Part shown: piece by piece, positions 7,103-15,676 of the stretch
Numbering within the stretch: the stretch's first letter is position 1
Layout of the letters: each line of letters starts with the position of its first letter
Position numbers and translations under genes: made by a program
The notes under the pieces: generated by a model
What the model saw: only the letters and a program-made list of their open reading frames with translations
The model's database searches: none
Told to the model about the DNA's origin: nothing
Assembly (NCBI GenBank): GCA_023257955.1
Contig: JALRAY010000019.1
Span: 1 to 17,780, forward strand
DNA: 17,780 nucleotides
Origin: Amoebophilaceae bacterium
GTDB lineage: Bacteria; Bacteroidota; Bacteroidia; Cytophagales; Amoebophilaceae
Direction: 5' to 3'

Positions 7103-8848
7103 CTAGTTTACAAAAGTTCCTAATTCACTTATTTGTTCTTGCGAGATGGGTGCAGGCGCTTGCATCATTACATCACGACCTGCATTGTTTTTGGGGAATG
7201 CAATAAAAGGTTTGATGGATGCTTCTCCTGCTAATACAGCGCATAGTCTATCTAATCCAAAGGCGATGCCTCCATGTGGCGGGGTGCCGTATTCAAAGGC
7301 TTTGATCATGAAACCGAATTGTTGGCTCATTTCTTCGGGAGTCAAGCCTAATATGCTAAATATTTTTTCTTGTAGGTGCTTTTCGTGAATGCGAATGGAC
7401 CCCCCTCCTACTTCTAAACCATTGATGACTAGATCATAAGCATTGGCTCTGACGGCAGCGGGCTGGGTTGATAGTAGAGCTATATCTTCTTCCTTCGGTG
7501 AGGTAAATGGATGGTGGACAGCGGTATAAACTTGTTTCTCCTCGTCCCACTCCAAGAGGGGAAAGTCTATTACCCACAATGGCGCAAATTGATCTGGAGT
7601 AACCAGTTGAAGGTCATCGCGCAGTTTTAAGCGTAGCTGCCCTAACGCTACGCGTGTTTTTTCGACATCGCCAGGTAAGATAATCAGCAAATCTCCATCG
7701 GAAGCTTGCATGTGTGCTGCCAAAGCTTGCATCTGCGGGAGACTATAGTATTTGTCTAGAGATGTTTGAATGGTGTTACTGTCAATATACTTGATGTAAA
7801 TAGGTGTCTTGGATACTAGGTTGAGGTCTTTGACAAATGTTGTCAATCCATCTAGTTGCTTGCGCGAATATTGTGCGCCTCCCTTCACACATAGCCCTGC
7901 TACGAGTGGTTGTTCATCAAACAAAGGACATGGATGCGCTTGTAACAGCTTTGTGAGGTCTACAATTGGCATTGCGAAGCGTATATCTGGCTTATCCGTG
8001 CCGTATTGCGCCATAGCTTCTTGGTAAGTCAAGCATGGGAATGCGGGAAGGTCAACTTGTATGATCGCTTTGAAGATGTATTTTACAAAGGCTTCAAAGA
8101 TTGTGAGCACATCGGATTGTGTCACAAAGGAGAGTTCACAGTCAATCTGGGTAAACTCTGGTTGTCTGTCTGCGCGCATATCTTCATCTCTGAAGCATTT
8201 GGCTATTTGATAGTACCGATCAAAGCCGCCTATCATTAGTAATTGCTTAAATACTTGTGGAGATTGTGGTAAGGCATAAAACTGTTTTTCATGCATCCGG
8301 GAGGGTATTAAGAAGTCTCTTGCTCCGCCTGGGGTAGACTTGATCAGAAAAGGTGTTTCTATATGCACAAAGTGTTGTTCGGCAAGGTATTGGTGGGTAT
8401 GCTGTGTAACTAAGTGACGCAAAAACAAGCTCTTTTGTAGCGGAGACCGTCTCAGATCCAGGTAACGATACTCCATGCGCAGATCTTCTCCTCCATCGGT
8501 ATTGGGTTCTATGAGGAAAGGAGGCGTTTGAGAAACATTCAAGATGTTGATGGCCTGCACTTTGATTTCAATATCTCCTGTTAAGAGATTCGGATTAGGG
8601 GCTAGTCGCTTTATAACTACACCGCTTACCTGCAGGACATATTCGCGTCCTATGGTTTGCGCTTTGGCAATGAGGTCTTTATTGTTGTCATCTTCTTCTA
8701 ACATCAATTGCGTAATCCCATATCGATCTCGTAAATCTATCCAGATGATAGCGCCTTTGTTTCGTATGCGGTGTACCCAGCCGCAAAGGGTTATAGATTG
8801 GTCGATATGGCTGATGTATAGTTCCCCGCAGGTATGCGTACGTAACAT
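7103..8848 (-). CDS. aspS: Aspartyl-tRNA synthetase
   Basis: The enzyme charges tRNA-Asp with aspartate using ATP in the cytoplasm. The 581-residue length is typical of bacterial AspRS. The N-terminal OB-fold anticodon-binding domain covers about 1-105 (LCGWVHRIRNKG). The class II core starts near 120 and includes QSPQ (195-198), motif 2 FRDED (219-223) with the following R-A-D-RQPEFTQID segment, GGGSIRIH (481-488) and motif 3 GIAFGLDRL (527-535). The bacterial GAD insertion lies at about 290-415. The end, FPKNNAGRDVMMQAP, is typical. The gene starts 44 bp after parA, so the two probably share a transcript. No truncation or missing catalytic residue is visible. Confidence 0.98.
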   Translation of the reverse strand: MLRTHTCGELYISHIDQSITLCGWVHRIRNKGAIIWIDLRDRYGITQLMLEEDDNNKDLIAKAQTIGREYVLQVSGVVIKRLAPNPNLLTGDIEIKVQAINILNVSQTPPFLIEPNTDGGEDLRMEYRYLDLRRSPLQKSLFLRHLVTQHTHQYLAEQHFVHIETPFLIKSTPGGARDFLIPSRMHEKQFYALPQSPQVFKQLLMIGGFDRYYQIAKCFRDEDMRADRQPEFTQIDCELSFVTQSDVLTIFEAFVKYIFKAIIQVDLPAFPCLTYQEAMAQYGTDKPDIRFAMPIVDLTKLLQAHPCPLFDEQPLVAGLCVKGGAQYSRKQLDGLTTFVKDLNLVSKTPIYIKYIDSNTIQTSLDKYYSLPQMQALAAHMQASDGDLLIILPGDVEKTRVALGQLRLKLRDDLQLVTPDQFAPLWVIDFPLLEWDEEKQVYTAVHHPFTSPKEEDIALLSTQPAAVRANAYDLVINGLEVGGGSIRIHEKHLQEKIFSILGLTPEEMSQQFGFMIKAFEYGTPPHGGIAFGLDRLCAVLAGEASIKPFIAFPKNNAGRDVMMQAPAPISQEQISELGTFVN

Positions 8849-8892
8849 AGCGTAAGTAGTGATAGAAAGTTAAGGGGTTTGAGTGTTAGGGA

Positions 8893-9660
8893 TTACGTTG
8901 TCTGCTTATTTACGATTTCATTGGCAAGGTTGAGGTAGCTGATGGCTCCCTTGCTGTCTGCATCGTATAAAATAACAGGAGTTCCAAAGCCAGGGGCTTC
9001 ACTTAATTTGATGTTCCTAGGAATAATGGTTTGAAAGACCATATTGGCAAAGTGTTTTTTTACTTCTGCCACAATCTGATTCGCTAGACGGATTCTAGTG
9101 TCATACATGGTCATCAACAAGCCTTCTATGGTGAGCTCTGTATTTAACCTGGTTTGGATGATTTTGATGGTATTGAGTAGCTTACCCAATCCTTCCAAGG
9201 CAAAGTATTCACATTGGATAGGGATGATTAGCGAAGTAGCAGCTGTGAGTGCATTGACGGTTAAGAGGCCGAGGGAAGGAGAGCAGTCAATGACAATGTA
9301 ATCATACTGGGATTTGATATTGGCTAAAGCATAACGCATTCTTTCTTCTCTGTTGTCTAAGCTAATCATTTCTACTTCGGCGCCTACTAGATTGATATGG
9401 GCTGGAATGATATCTAAGTATGCTAAAGCAGTCTTATGTACTACCGTTGATGGATCTACGTCGCTAACCATGCATTCATACATACCACTGGATACTTGCT
9501 GCATATCTATACCTAGTCCAGAAGTTGTATTGGCTTGTGGATCTAAATCTACTAGCAAAGTTTTTTGCTCTAGTACGGCTAGGCTAGCAGCTAAGTTGAT
9601 GGCTGTTGTAGTTTTGCCAACACCTCCTTTCTGGTTAGTAATAGCTATTATTTTTCCCAT
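8893..9660 (-). CDS. parA: ParA/Soj-family chromosome-partitioning ATPase
   Basis: The 255-residue P-loop ATPase has the deviant Walker A motif KGGVGKTTT (11-19) with its signature lysine, the A' motif LLVDLDPQ (35-42) and Walker B YIVIDCSPSLG (121-131). The short N-terminus, without a DNA-binding extension, matches chromosomal Soj-type ParA. This ATPase cycles on and off the nucleoid to move ParB-parS complexes and, in some bacteria, regulates replication initiation. No parB follows it; aspS does, 44 bp downstream. The partner must therefore be elsewhere or absent. The start is the first Met, immediately before the conserved IIAITNQKGG strand. Confidence 0.93.
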   Translation of the reverse strand: MGKIIAITNQKGGVGKTTTAINLAASLAVLEQKTLLVDLDPQANTTSGLGIDMQQVSSGMYECMVSDVDPSTVVHKTALAYLDIIPAHINLVGAEVEMISLDNREERMRYALANIKSQYDYIVIDCSPSLGLLTVNALTAATSLIIPIQCEYFALEGLGKLLNTIKIIQTRLNTELTIEGLLMTMYDTRIRLANQIVAEVKKHFANMVFQTIIPRNIKLSEAPGFGTPVILYDADSKGAISYLNLANEIVNKQTT

Positions 9661-9815
9661 TATGGTTTATAAATCAGGAGTGTGTAACACTGCATTGCAG
9701 GAAGAATCATGGTAGCGGTGTTGTGATGGTAATTGAGATGAAGCTTATTGTGTATCCCTTGTTGTGTATACATGCCTGTTGTACGAAGGTTAACGGTATT
9801 TTATCTCTTTATACA

Positions 9816-9990
9816 CTATGCTATTTGTAGGCCCCAGATGAATTCCATTGGTAAACCGGTTACGCTTTCTATAAAACCTGACTCAGAACATTCGTGTAGT
9901 ATGTTTTTAGCGATATCGAATTTTCCAGTTTGTCTCCCTTCTTGTTTGTATTTATCAGGCATATTACCATCGTAGTTACCTAGATAGTGA
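9816..9990 (-). pseudogene. C-terminal remnant of an Rpn-family nuclease/putative transposase
   Basis: Minus-strand translation gives a short stretch with KYKQEGRQTGKFDIAKNIL followed by FIESVTGLPMEFIWGL and a stop. This resembles the tail of Rpn (PD-(D/E)XK, formerly Transposase_31) proteins, where a G-x-x-EG repeat leads into an IAKNML segment and an I-x-x-VTGLS-x-EEI motif. The catalytic N-terminal part is missing. The frame continues a little upstream into the end of the S41-type peptidase gene without resembling the family. Such genes are often multicopy and often decayed in Amoebophilus-like genomes. The left boundary is the stop codon; the right boundary is approximate. Confidence 0.5.
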
Positions 9991-9991
9991 G

Positions 9992-11386
9992 CTATGGTGC
10001 TAGCCAATTTAATTTTTCCAAAATAGAAATTACCCATTGCTTAAGTTCTTCTTCATTATGCCAATCACCTTGAAAGGTATAGGTAGGGTGAAAAGGCTTA
10101 TCAATATTATCAAGCGGGTGCATTCTTTGCATTGTAGGAACATAGATCTTTCCTTTACCACTTGGTAGGGTAACCCATCTACTGTTACTGTATAACGATT
10201 GAGAAGCTGTGCTATCACCAATTTGAATAACATTGGGAAGTTGTAACATGTCCCTTACAAACATCCAACATGTACTACCACAGCGTCCGTCAGTTAGTAA
10301 AAAAACCTTCGGGAATTTTTCAACAATATCTTCATTAGAAAATAAATTCTCTCGCTCTTCTTCCAAAATATCCCATTCTCTAATTATATCCCTATTATCT
10401 TCTAGAATTTGTTTTTGTCTCCATGGAGCGTTATAAATATGCTTTCCCCCCAATGATTTAATAAAACTATCTCCATATAAATTCCGTAGTATAGGACGTT
10501 GCCATACAGCATTACCTCCACTATTACCTCTCAAATCGAATATAATGAAAGGCATATCTCTATAATTTTGCAGGCTTTTTAAAATCTCTTCAAATAAAGT
10601 TTTTTCCTCTTCGTTTGGGTTAAAGGTAGGGATAGTAATCCACATGCCTCCGCAAAAAGGAGAGTATTGCATTTTGGGTTTAGGGCCAAATGACAGATTG
10701 CGAATAATGGGATGATGTTTTTCTTGTAAAGGCTGCCATTTTAGCGTTAGTTGCTCTAACTCTTTTTTTTCATTGATAATCGTAATGCTACGCGGCCGTT
10801 TGATCAAGGGAGACTCTCTGTCAATTAACATATAAGGCACCCATCTTTTGAGTTCTATTTCATCACCAATCGCAAAGTTGTGTGTCGCAATATCGCGTAT
10901 ATATGCCTTTATCTCTTTGCCATCAATGGCGATGACCTGCTTGTATAGCATCCTTTGAGGCATATTTTCTTCCACATATCCTATAAGGTAATGTTCCCCG
11001 CGTTGTTCTAAGAAAAAACCTAGAAAATGATATTGTTGGAGTGTTTCGTCAAAAAAATATATGTCTAAATGCTCATTTTGAAAGCCCAAAACATAGTAGT
11101 TTAATAGCTCTCTGTAGGCCTTTTCACTGTTAACTTGTTTGGTGGCATAAGATTTTGTCTTCTCCACACCTTCTTGTAACCAACGTTTAAAAGCTATGTC
11201 TTCTTTATTTCTACCTGGTGCAGATTGTAATTTTAGTGTTTCTTCTATAAATTCTAAATCTTTAAGCAACATGTTTTCCCATTTATTTGCTGTAGTGGCA
11301 TGGGTATGTATAGGCCGAAGCGCAAGTATGTAACAAAAAGCTATTAAAGCACGCTTGGTATAAGTTTTCAAATATAGAGATATCAT
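9992..11386 (-). CDS. Exported S41-family (C-terminal processing-type) peptidase
   Basis: The 464-residue protein has an N-terminal signal peptide or anchor (about 11-30, ending near HTHA). A helical region of about 35-125 and a possible PDZ-like segment around 126-170 (VIAIDGKEI) come next. The S41 core includes FIIFDLRGNSGGN (280-292) and VFLLTDGRCGSTCWMFVRDM (361-380). Ser371 is the likely nucleophile. The Lys of the CtpA Ser-Lys dyad is not evident at its usual spacing, so the catalytic arrangement may be of the tricorn/IRBP kind, or altered. Substrates are unknown; location is probably periplasmic or outer surface. It follows hppA by 53 bp and has a perfect TAnnTTTG motif just upstream, so it may have its own promoter. 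Its end runs into a decayed Rpn gene, but the C-terminus looks complete for the family. Confidence 0.8.
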   Translation of the reverse strand: MISLYLKTYTKRALIAFCYILALRPIHTHATTANKWENMLLKDLEFIEETLKLQSAPGRNKEDIAFKRWLQEGVEKTKSYATKQVNSEKAYRELLNYYVLGFQNEHLDIYFFDETLQQYHFLGFFLEQRGEHYLIGYVEENMPQRMLYKQVIAIDGKEIKAYIRDIATHNFAIGDEIELKRWVPYMLIDRESPLIKRPRSITIINEKKELEQLTLKWQPLQEKHHPIIRNLSFGPKPKMQYSPFCGGMWITIPTFNPNEEEKTLFEEILKSLQNYRDMPFIIFDLRGNSGGNAVWQRPILRNLYGDSFIKSLGGKHIYNAPWRQKQILEDNRDIIREWDILEEERENLFSNEDIVEKFPKVFLLTDGRCGSTCWMFVRDMLQLPNVIQIGDSTASQSLYSNSRWVTLPSGKGKIYVPTMQRMHPLDNIDKPFHPTYTFQGDWHNEEELKQWVISILEKLNWLAP

Positions 11387-11415
11387 AAAGTAGTTTCTAG
11401 GAATTCAATTCATTA

Positions 11416-11423
11416 CAAAGCTA
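11416..11423 (-). promoter_or_regulatory. Candidate -7 promoter element for the S41 peptidase gene
   Basis: The minus strand reads TAGCTTTG, a perfect match to the Bacteroidota TAnnTTTG element, 30 bp upstream of the start codon. No clear TTG is found at 19-21 nt upstream of it, so only half of the promoter pattern is present. Confidence 0.35.
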
Positions 11424-11439
11424 TGTCTTATGTAAGTGC

Positions 11440-13653
11440 TTAATCTTCATCATCGACGTCATCGTCAAAGTCTTCATATTCCATGATCATTGGCTCCTCA
11501 TAAAGCAGCTCTGGCTTGGCATCTGGAATAGCAGTGTTGTGATCTTGATCCGGTGCGGCAATCAAAGGGGCTATAATCAGTGCTACGATGGAAGCTAGTT
11601 TGATTAAAATATTCATGGAAGGCCCAGAAGTGTCTTTAAAGGGGTCTCCAACGGTATCACCGGTTACGGAAGCTTTGTGCGGCTCGGAGCCTTTGTAATA
11701 GGTTTCGCCATCTATCGCCACGCCTTTTTCAAAGGACTTCTTCGCATTATCCCAAGCACCTCCTGCATTAGACTGAAACATGGCCATGAGTACACCACTC
11801 ACTGTCACCCCTGCTAATAGCCCCCCGAGTGCTTCTGGTCCGAACAAAAAACCTACTGCGATAGGAGGTAGAATCGTCAACGCGCCAGGTAATAGAATGC
11901 CTTTTAGGGCCGCATCGGTAGAGATTTGAATACACTTATCATACTCTGGCTTTGCTTTGCCCTCCATAATACCCTCTATCTCTCTAAACTGTCGTCTTAC
12001 TTCCTTTACCATAGCCATTCCCGCTTTCCCTACCGCCTCTATGGTCCAGGCAGAAAAGAGAAAAGGTAACATGCCTCCGATGAATAAACCTGCTAACACA
12101 GGGGCCTTATAAATATCTATAGATTGAATATTGGCCAATTTTACATAAGCAGCAAATAGTGCGAGTGAGGTTAACGCTGCTGAAGCAATAGCAAAGCCTT
12201 TACCTGTTGCAGCAGTAGTATTTCCTACCGTATCTAAAATATCAGTTCGTTCACGTACAGTATCTGGCAAAGAAGCCATCTCTGCAATTCCCCCAGCATT
12301 GTCCGCAATGGGGCCAAAAGCATCCACCGCTAGTTGCAACATAGTAGTCGCCATCATACTAGCTGCGGCAATGGCTACGCCGTAAAAACCTGCAAAATAG
12401 AAGGAAGCATAAATACCTGCCGCGAAGAGTAACATAGGGAGGGCAACAGAGCGCATACCTACACACAACCCAGCTATGATATTGGTAGCATGTCCGGTAT
12501 TGGATTGTTGAATGATGGATTTCACAGGTGCTTTTCCGCTACTGGTGAAGTATTCCGTGATGTTACTCACCAATACCCCTACCAATAAGCCAACGATAGC
12601 CGCATAAAAAACATCTATGTTGGTAAAATCTATCCCACGCATGGAAAGGGAAGTAGGAAGGATAGTTGCAGATAATATGTACGCGACAACTCCCATTAAG
12701 ATAGTAGCAAGCCAATTTCCTCTATTGATGGCCTTTGCCACATTGCCGAATTCTTGGACTTTAATCATAGCGCTGGTAGCCATAGACAATACAGTACCTA
12801 AGACGCCCATGAATAACGGAAAAAAAATAGGCATCAGTTTATCTACTGCAGAAGGCGTCGTTACTTCACTACCCAAGAGCATGGCTGCTAGCATGGTGGA
12901 TACGAAAGAACCAAATAAGTCAGCGCCCATACCTGCGACATCTCCCACATTATCCCCCACATTATCTGCTATTGTAGCGGGATTGCGGGGATCATCTTCT
13001 GGGATATCAGCCTCTATTTTGCCTACCAAATCAGCCCCAACATCTGCTGCCTTGGTATAGATACCACCTGCAACGCGAGCAAAGAGGGCTACGCTTTCGG
13101 CACCTAAGCCAAAGCCCGTAATGGTCTCTAAGATCATTAATATGATGTGATCGTCACTAACCTGTAGTCCTGTTGGAGATAAAAAACAGAAGAGCAAACA
13201 AATAAGACCGCTTATGCCGAGGATAGCTACACCAGTGACCCCCATCCCCATGATACTCCCTCCTACAAAAGAGACTTTAAAAGCGCGCGCAAGGCTATAT
13301 CGTGCAGCTTGCGCAGTTCTGACATTCGCATCCGTAGCGACTTTCATGCCTATCCAACCAGATAGCGCGGACGCAAAAGCTCCTAGCAAAAACGTAACCG
13401 CTATCAAAGGGTGTGCTTGGCTACCTGGGACAAAAGTGATACCTAATAAAAGAATGGCTGAAACTAAAGCGAAAGGGATTAAGCGGTTATAAACGGCTTT
13501 TAAAAATGAAGAAGCGCCTTGGGAGATAAGGAAAGAGATGTCAAACATTTTTTCACTACCCGTGTCTTGCCTTCTTATCCAACGGGCACATAGCATTGTT
13601 AACACCAAAATAATGCCCCCTACAAAAGGCAGCATGCATACAATAGTCTTCAT
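11440..13653 (-). CDS. hppA: K+-dependent membrane-bound proton-pumping pyrophosphatase
   Basis: This 737-residue integral membrane enzyme couples pyrophosphate hydrolysis to ion export across the inner membrane, saving ATP. The substrate motifs are intact: [14 protein letters not shown] (199-212), [20 protein letters not shown] (219-238), DNAGG (451-455) and [12 protein letters not shown] (628-639). [10 protein letters not shown] (477-486) has Ala481 and Gly484, the K+-dependent signature. The gate region reads [11 protein letters not shown], with no Glu at the usual helix 6 positions. Instead Glu186 lies in helix 5 ([13 protein letters not shown]), as I recall for Flavobacterium-type proton pumps, so proton rather than sodium transport is likely. 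A highly acidic C-terminal extension (about 714-737, ending DDDVDDED) follows the last helix and seems unusual. The gene lies 61 bp behind tRNA-Thr and may be read from the same promoter. Confidence 0.97.
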   Translation of the reverse strand: MKTIVCMLPFVGGIILVLTMLCARWIRRQDTGSEKMFDISFLISQGASSFLKAVYNRLIPFALVSAILLLGITFVPGSQAHPLIAVTFLLGAFASALSGWIGMKVATDANVRTAQAARYSLARAFKVSFVGGSIMGMGVTGVAILGISGLICLLFCFLSPTGLQVSDDHIILMILETITGFGLGAESVALFARVAGGIYTKAADVGADLVGKIEADIPEDDPRNPATIADNVGDNVGDVAGMGADLFGSFVSTMLAAMLLGSEVTTPSAVDKLMPIFFPLFMGVLGTVLSMATSAMIKVQEFGNVAKAINRGNWLATILMGVVAYILSATILPTSLSMRGIDFTNIDVFYAAIVGLLVGVLVSNITEYFTSSGKAPVKSIIQQSNTGHATNIIAGLCVGMRSVALPMLLFAAGIYASFYFAGFYGVAIAAASMMATTMLQLAVDAFGPIADNAGGIAEMASLPDTVRERTDILDTVGNTTAATGKGFAIASAALTSLALFAAYVKLANIQSIDIYKAPVLAGLFIGGMLPFLFSAWTIEAVGKAGMAMVKEVRRQFREIEGIMEGKAKPEYDKCIQISTDAALKGILLPGALTILPPIAVGFLFGPEALGGLLAGVTVSGVLMAMFQSNAGGAWDNAKKSFEKGVAIDGETYYKGSEPHKASVTGDTVGDPFKDTSGPSMNILIKLASIVALIIAPLIAAPDQDHNTAIPDAKPELLYEEPMIMEYEDFDDDVDDED

Positions 13654-13714
13654 AGAAATTAGGATTAAATGTGGGGAGGATGAAGAATGATATAAAGTTA
13701 CATCCTTAAAGAAG

Positions 13715-13787
13715 AGCCCCCTGCCGGGATCGAACCAGCGACCTACTGATTACAAATCAGTTGCTCTACCAGCTGAGCTAAGGAGGC
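13715..13787 (-). tRNA. tRNA-Thr (anticodon UGU)
   Basis: The 73-nt minus-strand cloverleaf has acceptor arms GCCTCCT and AGGGGGC (one G-T pair), a D-arm with AGCTCAGCTGGTAGAGC, and an anticodon stem ACTGA/TCAGT enclosing TTTGTAA, giving anticodon TGT. The T-arm contains GGTTCGATCCC. The discriminator base is T and no CCA is encoded. A consensus Bacteroidota promoter lies just upstream (13835-13864), and hppA starts 61 bp downstream. Confidence 0.95.
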
Positions 13788-13834
13788 TTATGATATGATT
13801 AGGTTAATAGTATGCTTTCAGATACTGAATGGAA

Positions 13835-13864
13835 CAAAAATAAGACGACTGTTCTATAAAGCAA
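13835..13864 (-). promoter_or_regulatory. Consensus Bacteroidota promoter for tRNA-Thr (and possibly hppA)
   Basis: On the minus strand a TTTTG (its TTG at 13862-13864) is followed by 19 nt and then TATTTTTG (13835-13842). This is an exact match to the TTG/TAnnTTTG pattern known for Bacteroidota sigma-A promoters. Transcription would start near 13828, about 40 bp before the mature tRNA 5' end. It could also serve hppA by read-through. Confidence 0.6.
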
Positions 13865-13880
13865 AATAGCGATTCAAAAG

Positions 13881-14306
13881 CTAAAAAGGCAAATCGTCAT
13901 CTGTGAGCCTTTCTACAGCAGCATTATTTGCACTCTGTGGTGCGTTAGGCGTATTTACGGGGTTACTATTCTCCATGTTATTACTCATGTTGGTTCCCGC
14001 GTTATTACCCTCCATGTTATTATCCATAGTTTCCAAACGCCATGCATGCAAGGCGTTAAAATACCTTGTTTCTCCTTCTGGCGTAATCCACTTTCGGCCT
14101 TTTAAATTAAAATGCACCGTTACCTCTTGCCCTACTTCAAAACCATCTACTAGGTTGCATCTATCTTGTATCAATTCAAAGGTGATATATTCTGAATATC
14201 CTCCTTCTTCATATTCTACAACCATATTACGCTTTTTAAACGTTTCTGAAACCTGCTGTGTTTCTTTTATCTCTATAATTTTACCTGATATTTTCATAAT
14301 ACTCAT
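13881..14306 (-). CDS. DUF3127 protein with SSB-like acidic tail
   Basis: The 141-residue protein matches the DUF3127 family, which is largely restricted to Bacteroidota. Residues 4-92 carry the characteristic order KISGKIIEIKETQQVSETF, YITFELIQDRCNLVDGF, VTVHFNLKGRKW and YFNALHAWRLE, with a pattern compatible with an OB-like beta fold. Residues 94-134 form an Asn/Met-rich, low-complexity linker. The last residues, DDDLPF, closely copy the acidic tip of single-stranded DNA-binding protein (DDDIPF type), which recruits repair and replication proteins. A DNA-repair or replication role is therefore inferred, though the family function is not established. It starts 10 bp after the ABC permease stop codon, so the two are probably cotranscribed. 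Start is MSIMK; the second Met, three codons in, is an alternative. Confidence 0.87.
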   Translation of the reverse strand: MSIMKISGKIIEIKETQQVSETFKKRNMVVEYEEGGYSEYITFELIQDRCNLVDGFEVGQEVTVHFNLKGRKWITPEGETRYFNALHAWRLETMDNNMEGNNAGTNMSNNMENSNPVNTPNAPQSANNAAVERLTDDDLPF

Positions 14307-14316
14307 TTTAAAAAAA

Positions 14317-15258
14317 TTACAACTCTATATTATTAACACGTACCGCTTTGCTTGACGGCTCCCTCCTTAAAGGCTCAAAGATACATCGAACCTTCTTCAT
14401 ACACAACGTATGGAAGCGATGTATCCAACATTGATGAATAATCCAGCATACAAAAAATAACATACCGCCTACTGTAGCCATAGCACCAGCGATGGAGCCA
14501 TTCAAAAGCACTGCAAAAAAATATCCTGCAACGGCTATCACAATACTGATAACAGCGCCCAATAGCAGCATATAAGAAACACGCGTAGCAAATAGATACG
14601 CGATGCTTGCGGGCAGGACGAATAGAGCTACTACCAGAATAGCACCTACCACTTCAAAAGCCGCCACAGAGGTGAAAGACGTAATAGCAAGCAATGTATA
14701 ATGCCAGAGGGTAGTAGGGATACCGACTACTTCTGCAAATTCTGCATCAAAGGTTGTTACAAGCAGTTCCTTGTAGCTTTTGATAATAAAAAGCAGGTTC
14801 GTTACGAAAACAATACTGAGTGTATAGAGCGCCTGCGGCCCTATACTGAGCCCACTATGCGTCCGTAAAAGATGAAGCGGTACATAAGCTATCTCCCCAT
14901 ACAACACACAATCCGGGTCTAAGTCTACCTTGCGGCCATATAAGGAAACTAGAATAATACCTAAAGCGAATAACCATGTGAAAGTAATACCAATAGCCGC
15001 ATCAGATTGCAACTTCACTTTCGTATGCAAGAAAGACATCAGCATACTAGCCAAGATGCCGGTACTACTAGCGCCTACTAAAATGGTTAAGGAATCTTTA
15101 GAACCCGTAATCAAGAAGCCCAATACAATCCCTGGCAATACCGCATGCGTAATAGCGTCCGACATCATAGTCACCTTACGAAGGACCAAATACGATCCCA
15201 CCAAGCTACAATTAATAGCTACTAAAGAAGCGATTAATAAAATCCAAAAATGTTCCAT
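14317..15258 (-). CDS. Metal ABC transporter permease (Mn/Zn/Fe type, ABC-3 family)
   Basis: The 313-residue protein has about eight or nine membrane helices and ABC-3 family motifs: GSYLVLRKVTMMSDAITHAV (21-40) with LPGIVLGF, DLDPDCVLYGEI (112-123), and FDAEFAEVVGIP (170-181), the last being the cytoplasmic loop that contacts the ATPase. Closest functional relatives are TroC/TroD, MntB and ZnuB. DLDPDCVLYG is common in Tro/Mnt-type permeases, so manganese or iron may be more likely than zinc, but this is uncertain. The ATPase and metal-binding lipoprotein normally sit beside it; here the upstream side is a repeat-filled spacer and the downstream side a DUF3127 gene. The partners must be elsewhere if the transporter works. 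The C-terminal tail past the last helix (about 283-313) is basic and somewhat long. Confidence 0.9.
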   Translation of the reverse strand: MEHFWILLIASLVAINCSLVGSYLVLRKVTMMSDAITHAVLPGIVLGFLITGSKDSLTILVGASSTGILASMLMSFLHTKVKLQSDAAIGITFTWLFALGIILVSLYGRKVDLDPDCVLYGEIAYVPLHLLRTHSGLSIGPQALYTLSIVFVTNLLFIIKSYKELLVTTFDAEFAEVVGIPTTLWHYTLLAITSFTSVAAFEVVGAILVVALFVLPASIAYLFATRVSYMLLLGAVISIVIAVAGYFFAVLLNGSIAGAMATVGGMLFFVCWIIHQCWIHRFHTLCMKKVRCIFEPLRREPSSKAVRVNNIEL

Positions 15259-15304
15259 AATACAACTGCAATTACTTTATCAAATAGGCACATGCCCTCG
15301 ATAC

Positions 15305-15590
15305 CGTCATTGCTAAGAATACTCACCCCCATCATTACGAAGAGCCGCAGGCGACAAAGCAAACCATTACGTGGTATTGCGTGTGAATTACGTATGATTG
15401 CTTCACTGCGTTCGCAATGACGAAAGGGGAGACATTGCGAGGAGCCCTTTCTCTCCCGTCATTGCGAGGAGCCGAAGGAGACGAAGCAATCCACTCTTCA
15501 TGGGTTGCTGTACTACGTTCGCAATGACGTGCAGGGGAGGCTCACGTCTCGATGAGCCCTGCGGGGTTGTCTTCACTTTGTTCACAATGC
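15305..15590. repeat. Cluster of palindromic interspersed repeats
   Basis: Several full or broken copies of a palindromic element share arms reading roughly GTCATTGCGAGGAGCC-AAGG-GACGAAGCAA-CC and its complement. Complete hairpins lie at 15330-15422 and 15457-15529. In the second, CGTCATTGCGA and TTCGCAATGACG form the base of the stem, and GAAGCAATCC pairs imperfectly with GGGTTGCT. Partial arms occur at 15305-15319, 15431-15455 and 15564-15590. Between them, 15531-15562 folds separately (GCAGG/CCTGC and GCTCA/TGAGC). Short frames across the region come from the repeat and are not genes. Similar elements at 17648-17780 show that the family is dispersed. Confidence 0.85.
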
Positions 15591-15649
15591 CTGGAAGAGG
15601 AAATGACGGTACGTCAAAGATAATACCATGCGCATGACTTGTACATACC

Positions 15650-15676
15650 AACCTGTGATTTCTCATATCACAGGTT
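15650..15676. terminator. Perfect 10-bp hairpin at the end of the EamA-family gene
   Basis: AACCTGTGAT (15650-15659) and ATCACAGGTT (15667-15676) form a perfect ten-pair stem around a seven-base loop. It includes the stop codon of the transporter gene (15668-15670). No T-run follows on the minus strand, so it would be an atypical intrinsic terminator, or an mRNA-stabilising 3' hairpin. Confidence 0.4.

Noticed and set aside
8893..9660. Plasmid partition locus
   Set aside because: ParA is of the short chromosomal type, is paired with aspS, and no parB, rep gene or iterons are present.
12617..13060. 147-codon plus-strand frame inside hppA
   Set aside because: It is the antisense shadow of strongly conserved hppA coding sequence and its translation has no recognisable features.
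13903..14355. 150-codon plus-strand frame opposite the DUF3127 gene
   Set aside because: It is antisense to a recognised family member; its hydrophobic composition follows from the opposite strand.
15305..15590. CRISPR array
   Set aside because: Repeat units are palindromic, unevenly spaced, partly broken and not separated by uniform spacers, and no cas gene is nearby.
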